A stretch of 53,727 nucleotides of DNA from Salisapilia sapeloensis. Lineage: Eukaryota; Oomycota; Peronosporomycetes; Peronosporales; Salisapiliaceae. Position numbers and translations under genes: made by a program. A model generated the notes under the pieces. It made no database searches. It was not told the origin of the DNA and saw only the letters and a list, made by a program, of their open reading frames with translations. Below, one piece after another: positions 1 through 8,935 of the stretch. The DNA lies in NCBI GenBank assembly GCA_023334545.1, contig JAADVB010000120.1, positions 1-53,727 on the forward strand. The letters are read 5' to 3'. Position 1 is the first letter of the stretch. Each line of letters begins with the position of its first letter.

Positions 1-194
1 CTTTCGCACCCTTCAATAGGATAGGGTATACAATACGGATAGGATATATCAAACGGCAGACCCCGTGAATTTATTCCGATAGAGACTTGCCTAACTGTTG
101 CAAATCTCACACGGATCACGCTACAGTGAGCACGGTGACGGGAACCTCAATTTAAACGTAGGATAGAGTACGAGAGACGAGATGTATTAACAAC

Positions 195-425
195 ATCTAG
201 CGGTATCTCTATTGCGGGCACCAAACACCTGTTCTTGCACTAGTAATTTGGCGGGAAAGTTATATTGAAGCGTTTCGTTCGGTTTCCAATGGCTAGCGGC
301 AAAGCAAGGTCGGCGATTCTCAATGCGGAATTGCCCGATTCGATTCTCGTTAATAGAGCTACAGCTACAAAATTTAAATTCTCAATTATGCTGGATCGGT
401 ATTATGCCCGAACACGGTCTTACTC
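195..425 (+). repeat. dispersed repeat, partial copy A
   Basis: This stretch resembles the 3' part of two longer copies at 589-1205 and 39905-40500, all in the same orientation. Shared landmarks in order are a 'gaaagtt' block, 'ggtttccaatg', 'gcgattctcaatg' and 'gcggaattgcccgattcgat', followed by an 'aatagag..acaaaat' block. Copy A keeps only about 230 bases of the unit. No coding capacity or terminal structure is visible. It could be a decayed mobile element or a fragment of a duplicated gene. Confidence 0.65.
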
Positions 426-588
426 TTAAGACCTAGAAATTTGGATCCACTCGCTCCAGCGGTGTGCATGGAGGGTGCATGTCTTAACACAATCGGCGAG
501 GCCGTGTTCGTTGAAGAAATAATCGGGTATTAAGCTAGGGATACTAGGCATTCTGTGAACAAACGCGCAAAAACTACAATAGAAATCA

Positions 589-1205
589 ATGCCTGAGTCA
601 TTGGCGGTTCGTCCTGCTCTTACATCGCTATCCGTCTTTCTATCCTTTTCACGTCTATCGTCCGCTCCTCTATCATGTCTTTGTGGGAATAGTGTCGAGC
701 GTATCGCCAAAGTCCTTCAGGTTGAAGTGTTGTTCGATTTACTTGCAACAATGAGCTCTTCGCTGCTTTACTGGGACGAGTACAGTGTGATTCACAAATA
801 TAGTCTAATTATTCCGTCCACCACTGTACTGTGTCTGTTCCGAAATAATAGCGAAGGGCTCAATAGCGCAAGTAAAGCGAAGAGCTCACCAAGTCGAGCG
901 ACTGTTTCGCGCGCTTTTTCAAATATGCACATTTCGAGCACCAGGTGTACCTTGAAGTCTTCTCGAAGATGGCTTCCTCATGATTGCATCAAAGACGAAC
1001 AACCACTTGCTTTTATACTTCCTCTTTGGTCGGAAAGCTACATTAAAATGTTCTGTTAGGTTTCCAATGACAAGTGGCAAACCACAATCGGCTATTCTCA
1101 GCAAATGCGGCATTGCCCGATTTGACTATCGGGAATAGAACTACAAAATGCAAATCCTCAGCTTTGCCGAATCGGTCATTAGCGCGAACACAGCCTCATA
1201 AACTT
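589..1205 (+). repeat. dispersed repeat, long copy B
   Basis: About 600 bases align by eye with 39905-40500 at high similarity, with small indels. Shared blocks include 'cgtcctgctcttacatcgct', 'gtccttcaggttgaagtgt', 'attccgtccaccactgtac' and 'cacatttcgagcaccagg'. The plus-strand frame that is open here for 156 codons from 589 meets an early stop in the other copy, so it is unlikely to be a conserved gene. On the minus strand a frame of about 45 codons starting with Met-Cys is kept in both copies, with one in-frame 9-base difference. No terminal repeats or transposase were seen. Confidence 0.7.
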
Positions 1206-2325
1206 CAGTTGTAAGCTTAGTCATCGTCTGAGCGATGAGGACGGTCGAGGGTCTGCCATCAATTATACCCATGATCCAGTTTCACAGCTCTCAGTTAATA
1301 GTTGCTGGTGCTTCATATGCATAACCATATTGTAGTGTGATTTGATGCTTTATAGGCTCAGATTTCAATGAATGTACGATGCATGCATTAGTGCTCGATG
1401 AATGATGTCATGTAAAGCAAGAACCTGACGGACGTTCAAGTCACAGGGATGGTCACGAGCTCAGACTCTGAGAAGACTAAATACCAAGATTGCTTAAGCT
1501 ATCTGAAAGCCAGAGAGTGGGAATATTGGATAGATGTAAAGGTTGCATTCGCCAACAAACACCCTACGTCGACACAAAGGTCAATGAGGAATGCTGGGAC
1601 CTGCACAGTAGATTCCAACGTGTCAGAAATCAGCAATGAGGTGCAGTATATACAGCCAATGCGTCGATATCGTCAATCTTATCTTCGCTCTAAGGCAAAA
1701 CTGCTCAATGACTAGAACACTTGAAACATGGCCTCCTCAAGACTAAATACATGGCCGAATGCCTGGTGTAGTAGCATAAGAACGGAAACAAACCAGTAAC
1801 TTAACACATGAGTCAAAGATGAATGATACAGTGCAATTTATTTATTAAGTAGAGGTCCATCAGCTAGTTTATAGGTAAAGTTTATCACCATAGAGAAATG
1901 GAAAGTCTCCTCTCAGTCGAAAGATGGTTATAAAATTTTGTTTCGTCACTTGGACCTCATAGCTCTTGTGGCTGTCGCTGCTAATTCGAAAATGCTCTAC
2001 CAGCCAACGACTGAAGAAGTAAATATACCCCCACATTAATTATATTGCATCCATCTACAGAGTGTATTTATCGTACATCCTGATAATAAAATATCTTGGA
2101 AGGGTGTAAATGGAGCTCACCTCGTTCTCCAGATACTCGAGATTCCGGCAATAGACGACCGTATTATCGACTTCTAGACAGTCTATACTAAACATTAAGA
2201 ATATGCAACATTGTCATTATCATATAAACGATAAACGACATGCATCAACTTTATCTGTAACAAAGCAAATGGCATGTACCGTGCTCCAAAATCGTACAGA
2301 GTTCTTATTTGCCGCACCAATACAT
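1206..2325. other. intergenic, no convincing gene
   Basis: AT-rich sequence. A plus-strand ATG frame at 1449-1715 would encode 88 residues (start MVTSSDSEKTKYQDC), polar and without a recognisable domain, signal peptide or paralog in the window. It may be chance. The rest is broken in all frames up to the PIG-A stop codon at 2326. Confidence 0.5.
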
Positions 2326-3750
2326 CTATGCTTCATCGACACTTTCTATTCTACTGTCGGTCAATCCCTCTTCATCCGTACGCTCATCGGATGAGTCGCT
2401 CTTGACTTCCTTTCGTGGCCAGTCTAACGCGATTTCAATCTCTTTCGCAGGTTTCCAAATCGCCAACCAGCTCACGTACATCTGTAAGACAGCCACAATG
2501 ACACAAGCAAATAAGCCTGCAATTGGACCGACACCGTAGTACAGTTGCAGTCGCTCTAGCAGCGACGGAGGATGTCTCGCTACCACCTTCCTGTATACAA
2601 CTTCCGTCCTCTGCGCTACTTTTCGCCAGTCATACATGTCCTCTACTCTTCGATGGAATGCCTGGCGGTCCACATGTGGAACCTTGGGTAGAGCTTCCAA
2701 TATCGCCTCTGCCAATGCTTCAGAAGTAATGTCCGATGCGAACTGGACCATGTCCGGCGGCAGGACCTCTGGTACACCGCCGACTTTGGTCGTCACGACA
2801 AAGAGACCACAGGCTGCTGCTTCCAGAATAGCAATACAAAACGATTCGGTGATGGAACTATTAAGGAAAATATGCCCTTGACTTAGCACTTGCCGAACTT
2901 GAGAGTGCGGTACAGCGCCAATGAGCTGCACACGATCATGTAATCTACATTTATCTCGTACTTCTTCTAGCTGCAGGCGCTTGGGGCCGTCGCCACCGAT
3001 GATAAAGTTTACATTAGAAGTCTTAGCACACACGATCTGGATGGCAGGGCCCACGAGATCAATGCCTTTACGATACACTAGTCTAGAGATGATGACGACG
3101 TTGATCGTGTCGGAGCTCGGAGGCGACGGAGATGGGAGGAACTTTGTCGCGTCCACAGCGTTGGGAATAGTAGAGATCTTTTCAGGCGCAAGAGAGGCAC
3201 GCAACACAAGGTTTTCTTTACATGTATGAGAGACGGCGATGGCATGGTCAACAGTGGAAAGAGAGAATTTGAGAACTTTGTTCAGATGGACACTCGCGCT
3301 GTCGGCAAAGCCAAAGAGAGAGTGGTCCGTGTAGACGGTATGCAGAGGTTGGTGAGGTGTAGATAAGGCTTTGGCCTGGACTAGACACTCGTGCATGAGA
3401 TTGGAAGTGGCTTGATGGCCATGGACGATCTGAATGCGCTCACGTATCAAGATGGAGCGGAGGAGAGAGAGTTGGTTCACGAACGTCGGGTACGTGACGT
3501 TGTCGACCATGAGAGTCATGGGGAGGTAGTAAACTTTTAGTCCATGAGTCATATAGCGAATACCGACGCGCTGCTGTGGTCTATGCTGCTTATTGCTCGA
3601 AGCTGGTCGATTGACGCTATGCGTGAGGACGATGACCTTGTGTCCTCGTCGGAGGAGACATTGAGCTAGAGACCAGATGTGCATCTCCACACCACCTAGT
3701 TGAGGGTAGAAAAAGTCACTGCACATTGCAATCCGAAGGGATTCCTCCAT
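2326..3750 (-). CDS. PIGA: PIG-A, GPI GlcNAc-transferase catalytic subunit
   Basis: Intronless frame of 474 residues. PIG-A is the catalytic subunit of the ER complex that moves GlcNAc from UDP-GlcNAc onto phosphatidylinositol, the first step of GPI anchor synthesis. The N-terminus has the GT4 start (CSDFFYPQLGGVE), followed by a GHQATSNLMHE segment and the FNAVD-like STIPNAVDATKF. The donor domain has the IGGDGP motif and an E-x7-E pair at about residues 302 and 310 (ESFCIAILE), then GGVPEVLP. A hydrophobic segment near residues 404-430 is the usual C-terminal ER anchor. The tail is acidic. Length and domain order match the family. The ATG at 3750 is directly followed by conserved sequence, so the start is secure. 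Function is family knowledge; the motifs are visible. Confidence 0.97.
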   Translation of the reverse strand: MEESLRIAMCSDFFYPQLGGVEMHIWSLAQCLLRRGHKVIVLTHSVNRPASSNKQHRPQQRVGIRYMTHGLKVYYLPMTLMVDNVTYPTFVNQLSLLRSILIRERIQIVHGHQATSNLMHECLVQAKALSTPHQPLHTVYTDHSLFGFADSASVHLNKVLKFSLSTVDHAIAVSHTCKENLVLRASLAPEKISTIPNAVDATKFLPSPSPPSSDTINVVIISRLVYRKGIDLVGPAIQIVCAKTSNVNFIIGGDGPKRLQLEEVRDKCRLHDRVQLIGAVPHSQVRQVLSQGHIFLNSSITESFCIAILEAAACGLFVVTTKVGGVPEVLPPDMVQFASDITSEALAEAILEALPKVPHVDRQAFHRRVEDMYDWRKVAQRTEVVYRKVVARHPPSLLERLQLYYGVGPIAGLFACVIVAVLQMYVSWLAIWKPAKEIEIALDWPRKEVKSDSSDERTDEEGLTDSRIESVDEA

Positions 3751-3814
3751 GATGAGCTAAGTATCTGCCAAGTATCTCGATCCGCTGATGAGCTCCAGAT
3801 GTGTTTCTAACAGA

Positions 3815-4048
3815 CTATAGGCCTGTATCTAACGTTACAATATGTAAAGCAAGAGAAGCTGTTCGTATATTTGTTAGAAATAACCTTTTACAACATTTTG
3901 AATCAGCCCGGGGAAAGCTTACTTCCTTCGATAGGAAAGCTTCTACTGCGGCAATGGTTTCATTTAGCACGATTTCCAGTACTCCTTCATCTAATGATGC
4001 ACCTATAATGCACGGAATCGGCCTAGTACATCCTTGAAGGATAGATAG
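3815..4048 (-). CDS. possible small gene or terminal exon, unrecognised
   Basis: An open minus-strand frame of 77 codons ends in TAG at 3815. It begins after a plausible acceptor (GATGTAG) at 4049. It includes the stretch CIIGASLDEGVLEIVL and looks protein-like, with an amphipathic helical pattern. No upstream exon could be fixed: the sequence to 4323 has GTGAGC and other candidate donors but no convincing reading frame. It lies 65 bases upstream of PIG-A on the same strand. The remainder of the 3751-4323 interval holds nothing else I can support. Confidence 0.25.
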   Translation of the reverse strand, partial: LSILQGCTRPIPCIIGASLDEGVLEIVLNETIAAVEAFLSKEVSFPRADSKCCKRLFLTNIRTASLALHIVTLDTGL

Positions 4049-4323
4049 CTACATCGGTCATTGTCAATTTGGCTACAGCCCAGAAACTTGGTATTAACAA
4101 GAAGAGTTCTCTACGAAGAAGGCAACGATCTCTTGTCTTTAAAGTCAAAAGAGAAAGCACCTTCATTTACATAAAGCTCACCCACTCCACCAACGTATTC
4201 CTATCCTCGTGGTAACTAACATTCATTTCGCATTCATCTCGACGATTGGACACCAACGAATTAGTATGATGCTGGCTATCGAATTTCGATCAAGTACGAA
4301 ACCAGAAGCTGAGCATATTTAGG

Positions 4324-4885
4324 ATGGTATCGAGCTCCTTGACAAGCTCCCGAGAAGGTCGAGCTCAGCAACGGTATGACGGAGAGACTCGACTACTTGC
4401 GTGTGCCGTCGTAGTCTATTCGTCATCTAAACCACTTATTCTCGTGATCTCGAGCTCGAAACAACCAGAAGAGTTTATTCTACCCAAAGGAGGATGGGAA
4501 CTAGACGAAACTGTAGAGCAATGCGTCCTGCGTGAAGTCGAGGAAGAAGCTGGTGTATGCAATATCTTCTACCGGTCATATCTGTATAATTGGTAACATT
4601 GGCATGCAGGTAACGGGTGAAATTCGTAGCAATCTCGGTCCACTGGACTTTGATAGTCGCAAAGGGAATCCATGTCGACTCTACGGCTTCCACCTCCAGC
4701 TCACACAGGAATTCGAGAGCTGGCCAGAGACACACAGGCATCGTCGATGGGTACTTTATGCACATAACTCTTCGCTTGTCGAGTACTGAAGGAATCTGTA
4801 GGTGTCCATAGAAGAAGGAATGGAGCTTCTGAAGCATCGACCAGAGATGGTTGAGATGCTACAACGGTTAAGATTGACAGCGTGA
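4324..4885 (+). CDS. Nudix hydrolase, DIPP-like (three exons)
   Basis: Exons 4324-4554, 4610-4750 and 4802-4885 join in frame to 151 residues. The introns are 55 and 51 nt and both are phase 0. Residues about 56-78 form a complete Nudix box: G, five residues, E, seven residues, then REVEEEAGV, split right before the final V by intron 1. Exon 2 carries the post-box strands and ends in HRHRRW. Exon 3 supplies VSIEEGMELLKHRPEM and the stop. Order and length fit diphosphoinositol-polyphosphate phosphohydrolases and related diadenosine-polyphosphate hydrolases, which remove phosphate from inositol pyrophosphates or cleave ApnA. Substrate is inferred. Without splicing the frame stops at 4596, so an unspliced annotation would miss the C-terminal half. 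It converges with the next gene, 85 bp apart. Confidence 0.93.
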
Positions 4886-4970
4886 AGGTTTTGGCTTTTA
4901 CAGATAGACTTGGCGATAAGAGAAATAGAGAAAGAATCCAAACTATATCGCTATGATCTCGTTCGATTCC

Positions 4971-5603
4971 TTATGCTGGTAGACGGCGAGACATATATGC
5001 GAACATGAATGCCAAGTAACCTGCTGGAACAAGGAGACGTAGGATGGTGGATGGAAAGATCATCACGACCTGGACGAGGATACCCCAGAACCACATGAAG
5101 AGGTACGGGAGTGTCATCCACTGCCACACAGGCCACATACCGATCGTGAAGCTACTTTCACGGTTAGATATATATCAGTTTAATTGATAAATGAATGCTT
5201 ACAAGATGCCAGAGGCTAGCATGGAGAGTAGAAGCGCGTGGGTCGATGTCTTGGCGCTTTCGTATTGGACATTCTCACCTTGAAGCATGTGTCGATAGAC
5301 CTCGATATAAGATGCGAGCATCATGGACAAGGTTGCCAGGACCACGCCTCCATCTACAAAGACTCGGTTGGCATCTTCAGCGTACAAGACGCTTTCGAGC
5401 AACTGTGCTTCCTTGCAGCCGAAGACGGCGGATGCTAGGAACAAGATCGACCAGACGCGATCTAGAATGTACGTCACCCAGTTCTTTGCAGCCTTGGCAC
5501 GCTTCTTATCGTATACGAGCGGAGGAGCACTCGCATCATCTGCTTGACCATCAGCAGGATGCGTCTGCGCCTTCCGCGACTTGAGCTCGTGGTTCGATTC
5601 CAT
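4971..5603 (-). CDS. TMEM128-like multi-pass membrane protein (two exons)
   Basis: Exon 1 is 5603-5203 and exon 2 is 5151-4971, with a 51 nt intron (GTAAGC ... AAAGTAG); they join to 193 residues. After a polar N-terminus of about 40 residues, four or five hydrophobic segments follow. The splice falls inside one of them and restores SMLASGIFFTIGMWPVW. The pattern of a Gly-containing membrane helix followed by a W-P-V-W turn and another helix resembles TMEM128-family proteins of the endomembrane system. That assignment rests on remembered pattern only, and molecular function is unknown. The unspliced frame would end seven residues after the last internal Met. The start is the first ATG, followed by a charged N-terminus typical of a cytosolic tail. 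Confidence 0.75.
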
Positions 5604-6583
5604 TTTCTGGTATTCGATCTAAAAAATGTGCTCTCCGATTGGATAAAATCATTTGTAAAGAGATCTGATTCGTTTAAAAGATTGATTTCATCGCTTTGAT
5701 TGGATGACGCTATCAATCTAAAAAGTTTTTTTGATAAAATTTTCATGTCATGCTTTGTATTCGATTTGTCATGGCGTAAAGCTTGGTGTTCAGATCGAGC
5801 TTGTCATGAGGTAGCGTGGTGCTGCAATTCGATCATGTGACTAGTTTCTATGTAACCACACTGTTCTTGTTTTCTGTGCGTCAACGGACTTTGTTTATAC
5901 TGTCTGATCCTCGGTGATGCGTTAGAGTAGTAACCTCGACTATGCTCGACCATGTTTAAATGTAGCCGATTTGGTACTTGATTTGCTGGAATCCTTCCAT
6001 TAATTTTTTACCGTGTTTAAGTCGACTTGTGCCCTATCCTATATTCTTCTTTCCTCCATGTCTAGTGTACTCGTATACGCCAGACTCTGCGTCGTGCATG
6101 ACATGAACTACCGCATAACCCAACATGAAGATCTCACAGTGCGTATGGATCGACACGAACGAAATTGCATAGGAGATAGGTCACCAAAGTACGGAAGACC
6201 ACATGGAGTGGCTGTGGCTCCGCATGTAGACTTTTGGATCACAATTTACTCCAGGCATCAGACCGCATATGTCCGAGAGGCATTCGGCTGCCATTCGAGA
6301 GAGATTACAAAGACAAAATGCAGCCACCAAGGAGGTTCCTATATCGCAAGCATGTCATTTCTCATAATGAAAACGCACTTAACGCCATTCTATGCCACTC
6401 TTCTTTGCAAATCAACTCTAGTTCCGTTTACTTTAGCTACAGACATTGATACCATCAAGGTGAAGGGGTCGTAACCATCAACCTTCTATACAGCAGCCAT
6501 GGTCACGAACGCTGGCTTTCACCTTGATTTTTCCGAAAGGATCACATTCTCTATCATTCAAAATCTTTCGACCTCATTCGGAA
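5604..6583. other. intergenic with one weak plus-strand frame
   Basis: This divergent interval separates the TMEM128-like gene and the START/FYVE-like gene. A plus-strand frame with its first ATG at 6058 runs to 6474 (138 residues, start MSSVLVYARLCVV). Its composition is mixed, it has no domain I recognise and no paralog here. It could be a fast-evolving small gene or a chance frame in 5' leader sequence; I give it about one chance in four. The rest is AT-rich and closed in all frames. Confidence 0.4.
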
Positions 6584-8389
6584 ATGAATGCTTCGCGCGC
6601 CAACCATGACACGCTTACTGCATCCAGCAATACGATGGATAGCACGCAGAGCAACATTGGCTATCTCGAGTGTTCGTACGTAACGGCAAGTAGATGTCCA
6701 ATGGAGCTACAACTCCATCAGGAACAAGACATGCAAGACCAAGCCCATCGACTGATCACAGAGGTCACGTCTGCTTTTGATCGTCATCTAAGCGACCGAG
6801 AGCTCGTCGATCGTAACTATTGGAAGAGTGTCGGAAGTAACCACGGTTTGACTGGCTACCGTTGGCGGAGGTCAATGGATCCGCAGGACATGCCGACCTT
6901 GTCCATCAGCGCGAGTAGCAAGAAGACACCACAGCTACTCGTGACTGGACGCATCGAAGGAACGGTGGAAGACGTTCTGTACGGTCTATCGGCGTCAACT
7001 GCACCGCTCATGAAACTAAACGCAGAGTACGGGCAACACAGTCTTGCTGACGCAGAAGTACTAAAAGTCATTCAACCACCCACATCATCTCATCCGTTCC
7101 GATTCTTTGGCATAAAACGTTTTACCGAGCACGTGTCATACGTGAAAGGAAACTCGCGCAAGTTGCGTGAAGTCGTGTATCTGGAATCAATAGGAATGGC
7201 GACACTGGCGTCAGGCAAGCGCGTTGGCTACCGAGTAATGCATAGTGTCGATATTCACGGCATGCGACCACCACCAAACGCTATGCGAGACAAAGTTTCC
7301 GTCTGCCAAATCTTCTACCAGTCGACACCTAGCACGGTCAAAGTGTACATGAGATCTCACTTGATGCCATCTCGATCTAAGAGACTCTTGTCCATAAAGT
7401 CTTTGTCGACGCTTGGTGTCGAGTACTTGTTTGAATGCATGGCAGGGTACCTAGCAAGCACGCATGCGAAAAAGCTGTCGGCTTATCTCTATCATGTAAA
7501 CCAAAAGCGACGTACAGAACGATGTCTGCGAAACACGAATCCAATGAATTGGTCGATCATGAGCATCTCAGTCCCGAGTATCGATGAAGATGCGGCCAAC
7601 CGATCCGGGTCGCGAAAGATGGCCATTGCGAAAGACCCTTGCGACATATGCCAACGACATGGAAGTGGTATTCGTCGCACAAATGTCTCTTGTATCGCGT
7701 GTAGCAAGCGTGTTTGCGTCAAATGTGGTGTCGACAAAGTGTTGGCATACCATTCCAGTAATGACCAAGGATCTGTGCCTGCAATGTACGTGGAGCCAAG
7801 CGAAAAGCACGGAAAGCAAGACATATATTCTCGAAAAGTAATCTTCTGCTTACCCTGTATCATGAACGCCAATGCACAGGACACGGCAGTTGCTGCTAGG
7901 GGCGAGGTGCTGAATTTACAAACGCAATCTTCCTCTCCTGCCGTCCCACCACGGGCAAACTTGGGCTTTTCGACGCCAATGCTTCAAGCCAAGTTATCGG
8001 GATTCAACAGTCCGGCGTCCACACCAGTTTTGCAACTGTCCCGAAACAGCAGCGCGGACTGGAATCGAGTGGAAGTCCCTCGGGAACGTGCGTCAACGAA
8101 ACCACAACGCAATACGATCGAAGTCGAAGATTTCCATTTACCTGCGTCGACGCGACCAAAGGCGACGAGTTCCGCTAATACGAGCCTCGGTATACACTCC
8201 AGGAGAGATCGAGACAGTTCGGCGTGGCAACAGCGATGGAACTGCAGCAGCGAATGCAGATTAAAGTCTGATAGTCGAGAATCTCAGCAAAGTCTACAAG
8301 CTCGTGCAAAAGCTTTATCACGGGCATCAACAGCATCCACGACATCATCGGTTAATGTCGTGCTCTATGATTCAACTGCTGAGTGTTAA
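6584..8389 (+). CDS. START-domain protein with FYVE-like zinc finger
   Basis: Intronless, 601 residues from the ATG at 6584. Residues about 40-310 match the START-like domain common in oomycete proteins: YWKSVGSNHGLTGYRW, GTVEDVLYGL, ESIGMATLASGKRVGYR and MHSVDIHG appear in the usual order. A zinc finger follows at about 353-425, with four C-x2-C pairs (CDIC, CIAC, CVKC, CLPC), giving eight ligands as in FYVE domains. The R(R/K)HHCR core that binds phosphatidylinositol 3-phosphate is not present, so PI3P binding is doubtful. The C-terminal 170 residues are Ser/Thr-rich and probably disordered. START domains bind lipids; the role here is unknown. The start was chosen because it is the first ATG in the frame and gives the usual short leader before the START region. 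Confidence 0.88.
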   Translation: MNASRANHDTLTASSNTMDSTQSNIGYLECSYVTASRCPMELQLHQEQDMQDQAHRLITEVTSAFDRHLSDRELVDRNYWKSVGSNHGLTGYRWRRSMDPQDMPTLSISASSKKTPQLLVTGRIEGTVEDVLYGLSASTAPLMKLNAEYGQHSLADAEVLKVIQPPTSSHPFRFFGIKRFTEHVSYVKGNSRKLREVVYLESIGMATLASGKRVGYRVMHSVDIHGMRPPPNAMRDKVSVCQIFYQSTPSTVKVYMRSHLMPSRSKRLLSIKSLSTLGVEYLFECMAGYLASTHAKKLSAYLYHVNQKRRTERCLRNTNPMNWSIMSISVPSIDEDAANRSGSRKMAIAKDPCDICQRHGSGIRRTNVSCIACSKRVCVKCGVDKVLAYHSSNDQGSVPAMYVEPSEKHGKQDIYSRKVIFCLPCIMNANAQDTAVAARGEVLNLQTQSSSPAVPPRANLGFSTPMLQAKLSGFNSPASTPVLQLSRNSSADWNRVEVPRERASTKPQRNTIEVEDFHLPASTRPKATSSANTSLGIHSRRDRDSSAWQQRWNCSSECRLKSDSRESQQSLQARAKALSRASTASTTSSVNVVLYDSTAEC

Positions 8390-8935
8390 TGTACTATATA
8401 CCATTTTATCTGTACTCGATTTCGTGTTCATGTCCGAGATATTAGTCGTAGATAAAAAGCATGGAAACCAACACCTATCTACTTATCAACTCTTCCTCTA
8501 CTAAGACATATCAAACATGTATGACCATCATTTCTCTTCTACCTTCATTATGTATCACCTCCACTACTCCTGTATGAAGCTTAAAAGCATTCATATTGGA
8601 CGCGGAAACACAAGAAACATAAACCTCTACCTTCGAGAAACACTTGTATGCATAACAAAAAGCTACAGTAATGACACTCATCAAGCTCCATAATCCATCC
8701 TATCCCTCCTCCTACCATCTTAAAGAAACGACAAGTCCAGACATCACTCCAAAACGATCAAAAGAGCTTCCGAGACAAATCCATCAAGACATCTTCCTTA
8801 CAAACCTTCAATATTAATATCGAAAGCCATCTAGCCCTTGCGTATTCTATTTTCCACCAATCCGCATTGTCCAAATGCCTCTACCACTTAATACTCCAGA
8901 CCCGAACACCCACTACCCAAGATCCGGCGTTGAGA
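8390..8935. other. intergenic between two head-to-tail genes
   Basis: It carries the 3' flank of the START gene and the 5' flank of the HECT gene. It is C- and T-rich on the plus strand, with many short 'atc' and 'cct' runs. No open frame with coding character or RNA gene was seen. Confidence 0.5.

Noticed and set aside
589..1059. 156-codon plus-strand ATG frame
   Set aside because: It lies in repeat copy B, and the matching frame in copy C stops after about 30 codons, so it is not conserved.
4965..4975. 'gttcgattcc' resembling a tRNA B box, also at 5593
   Set aside because: No A box or cloverleaf fits around either site, and both overlap ends of the TMEM128-like gene.
4951..5136. minus-strand frame starting MACVAVDD
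   Set aside because: It is a frame shadow of the second exon of the TMEM128-like gene.
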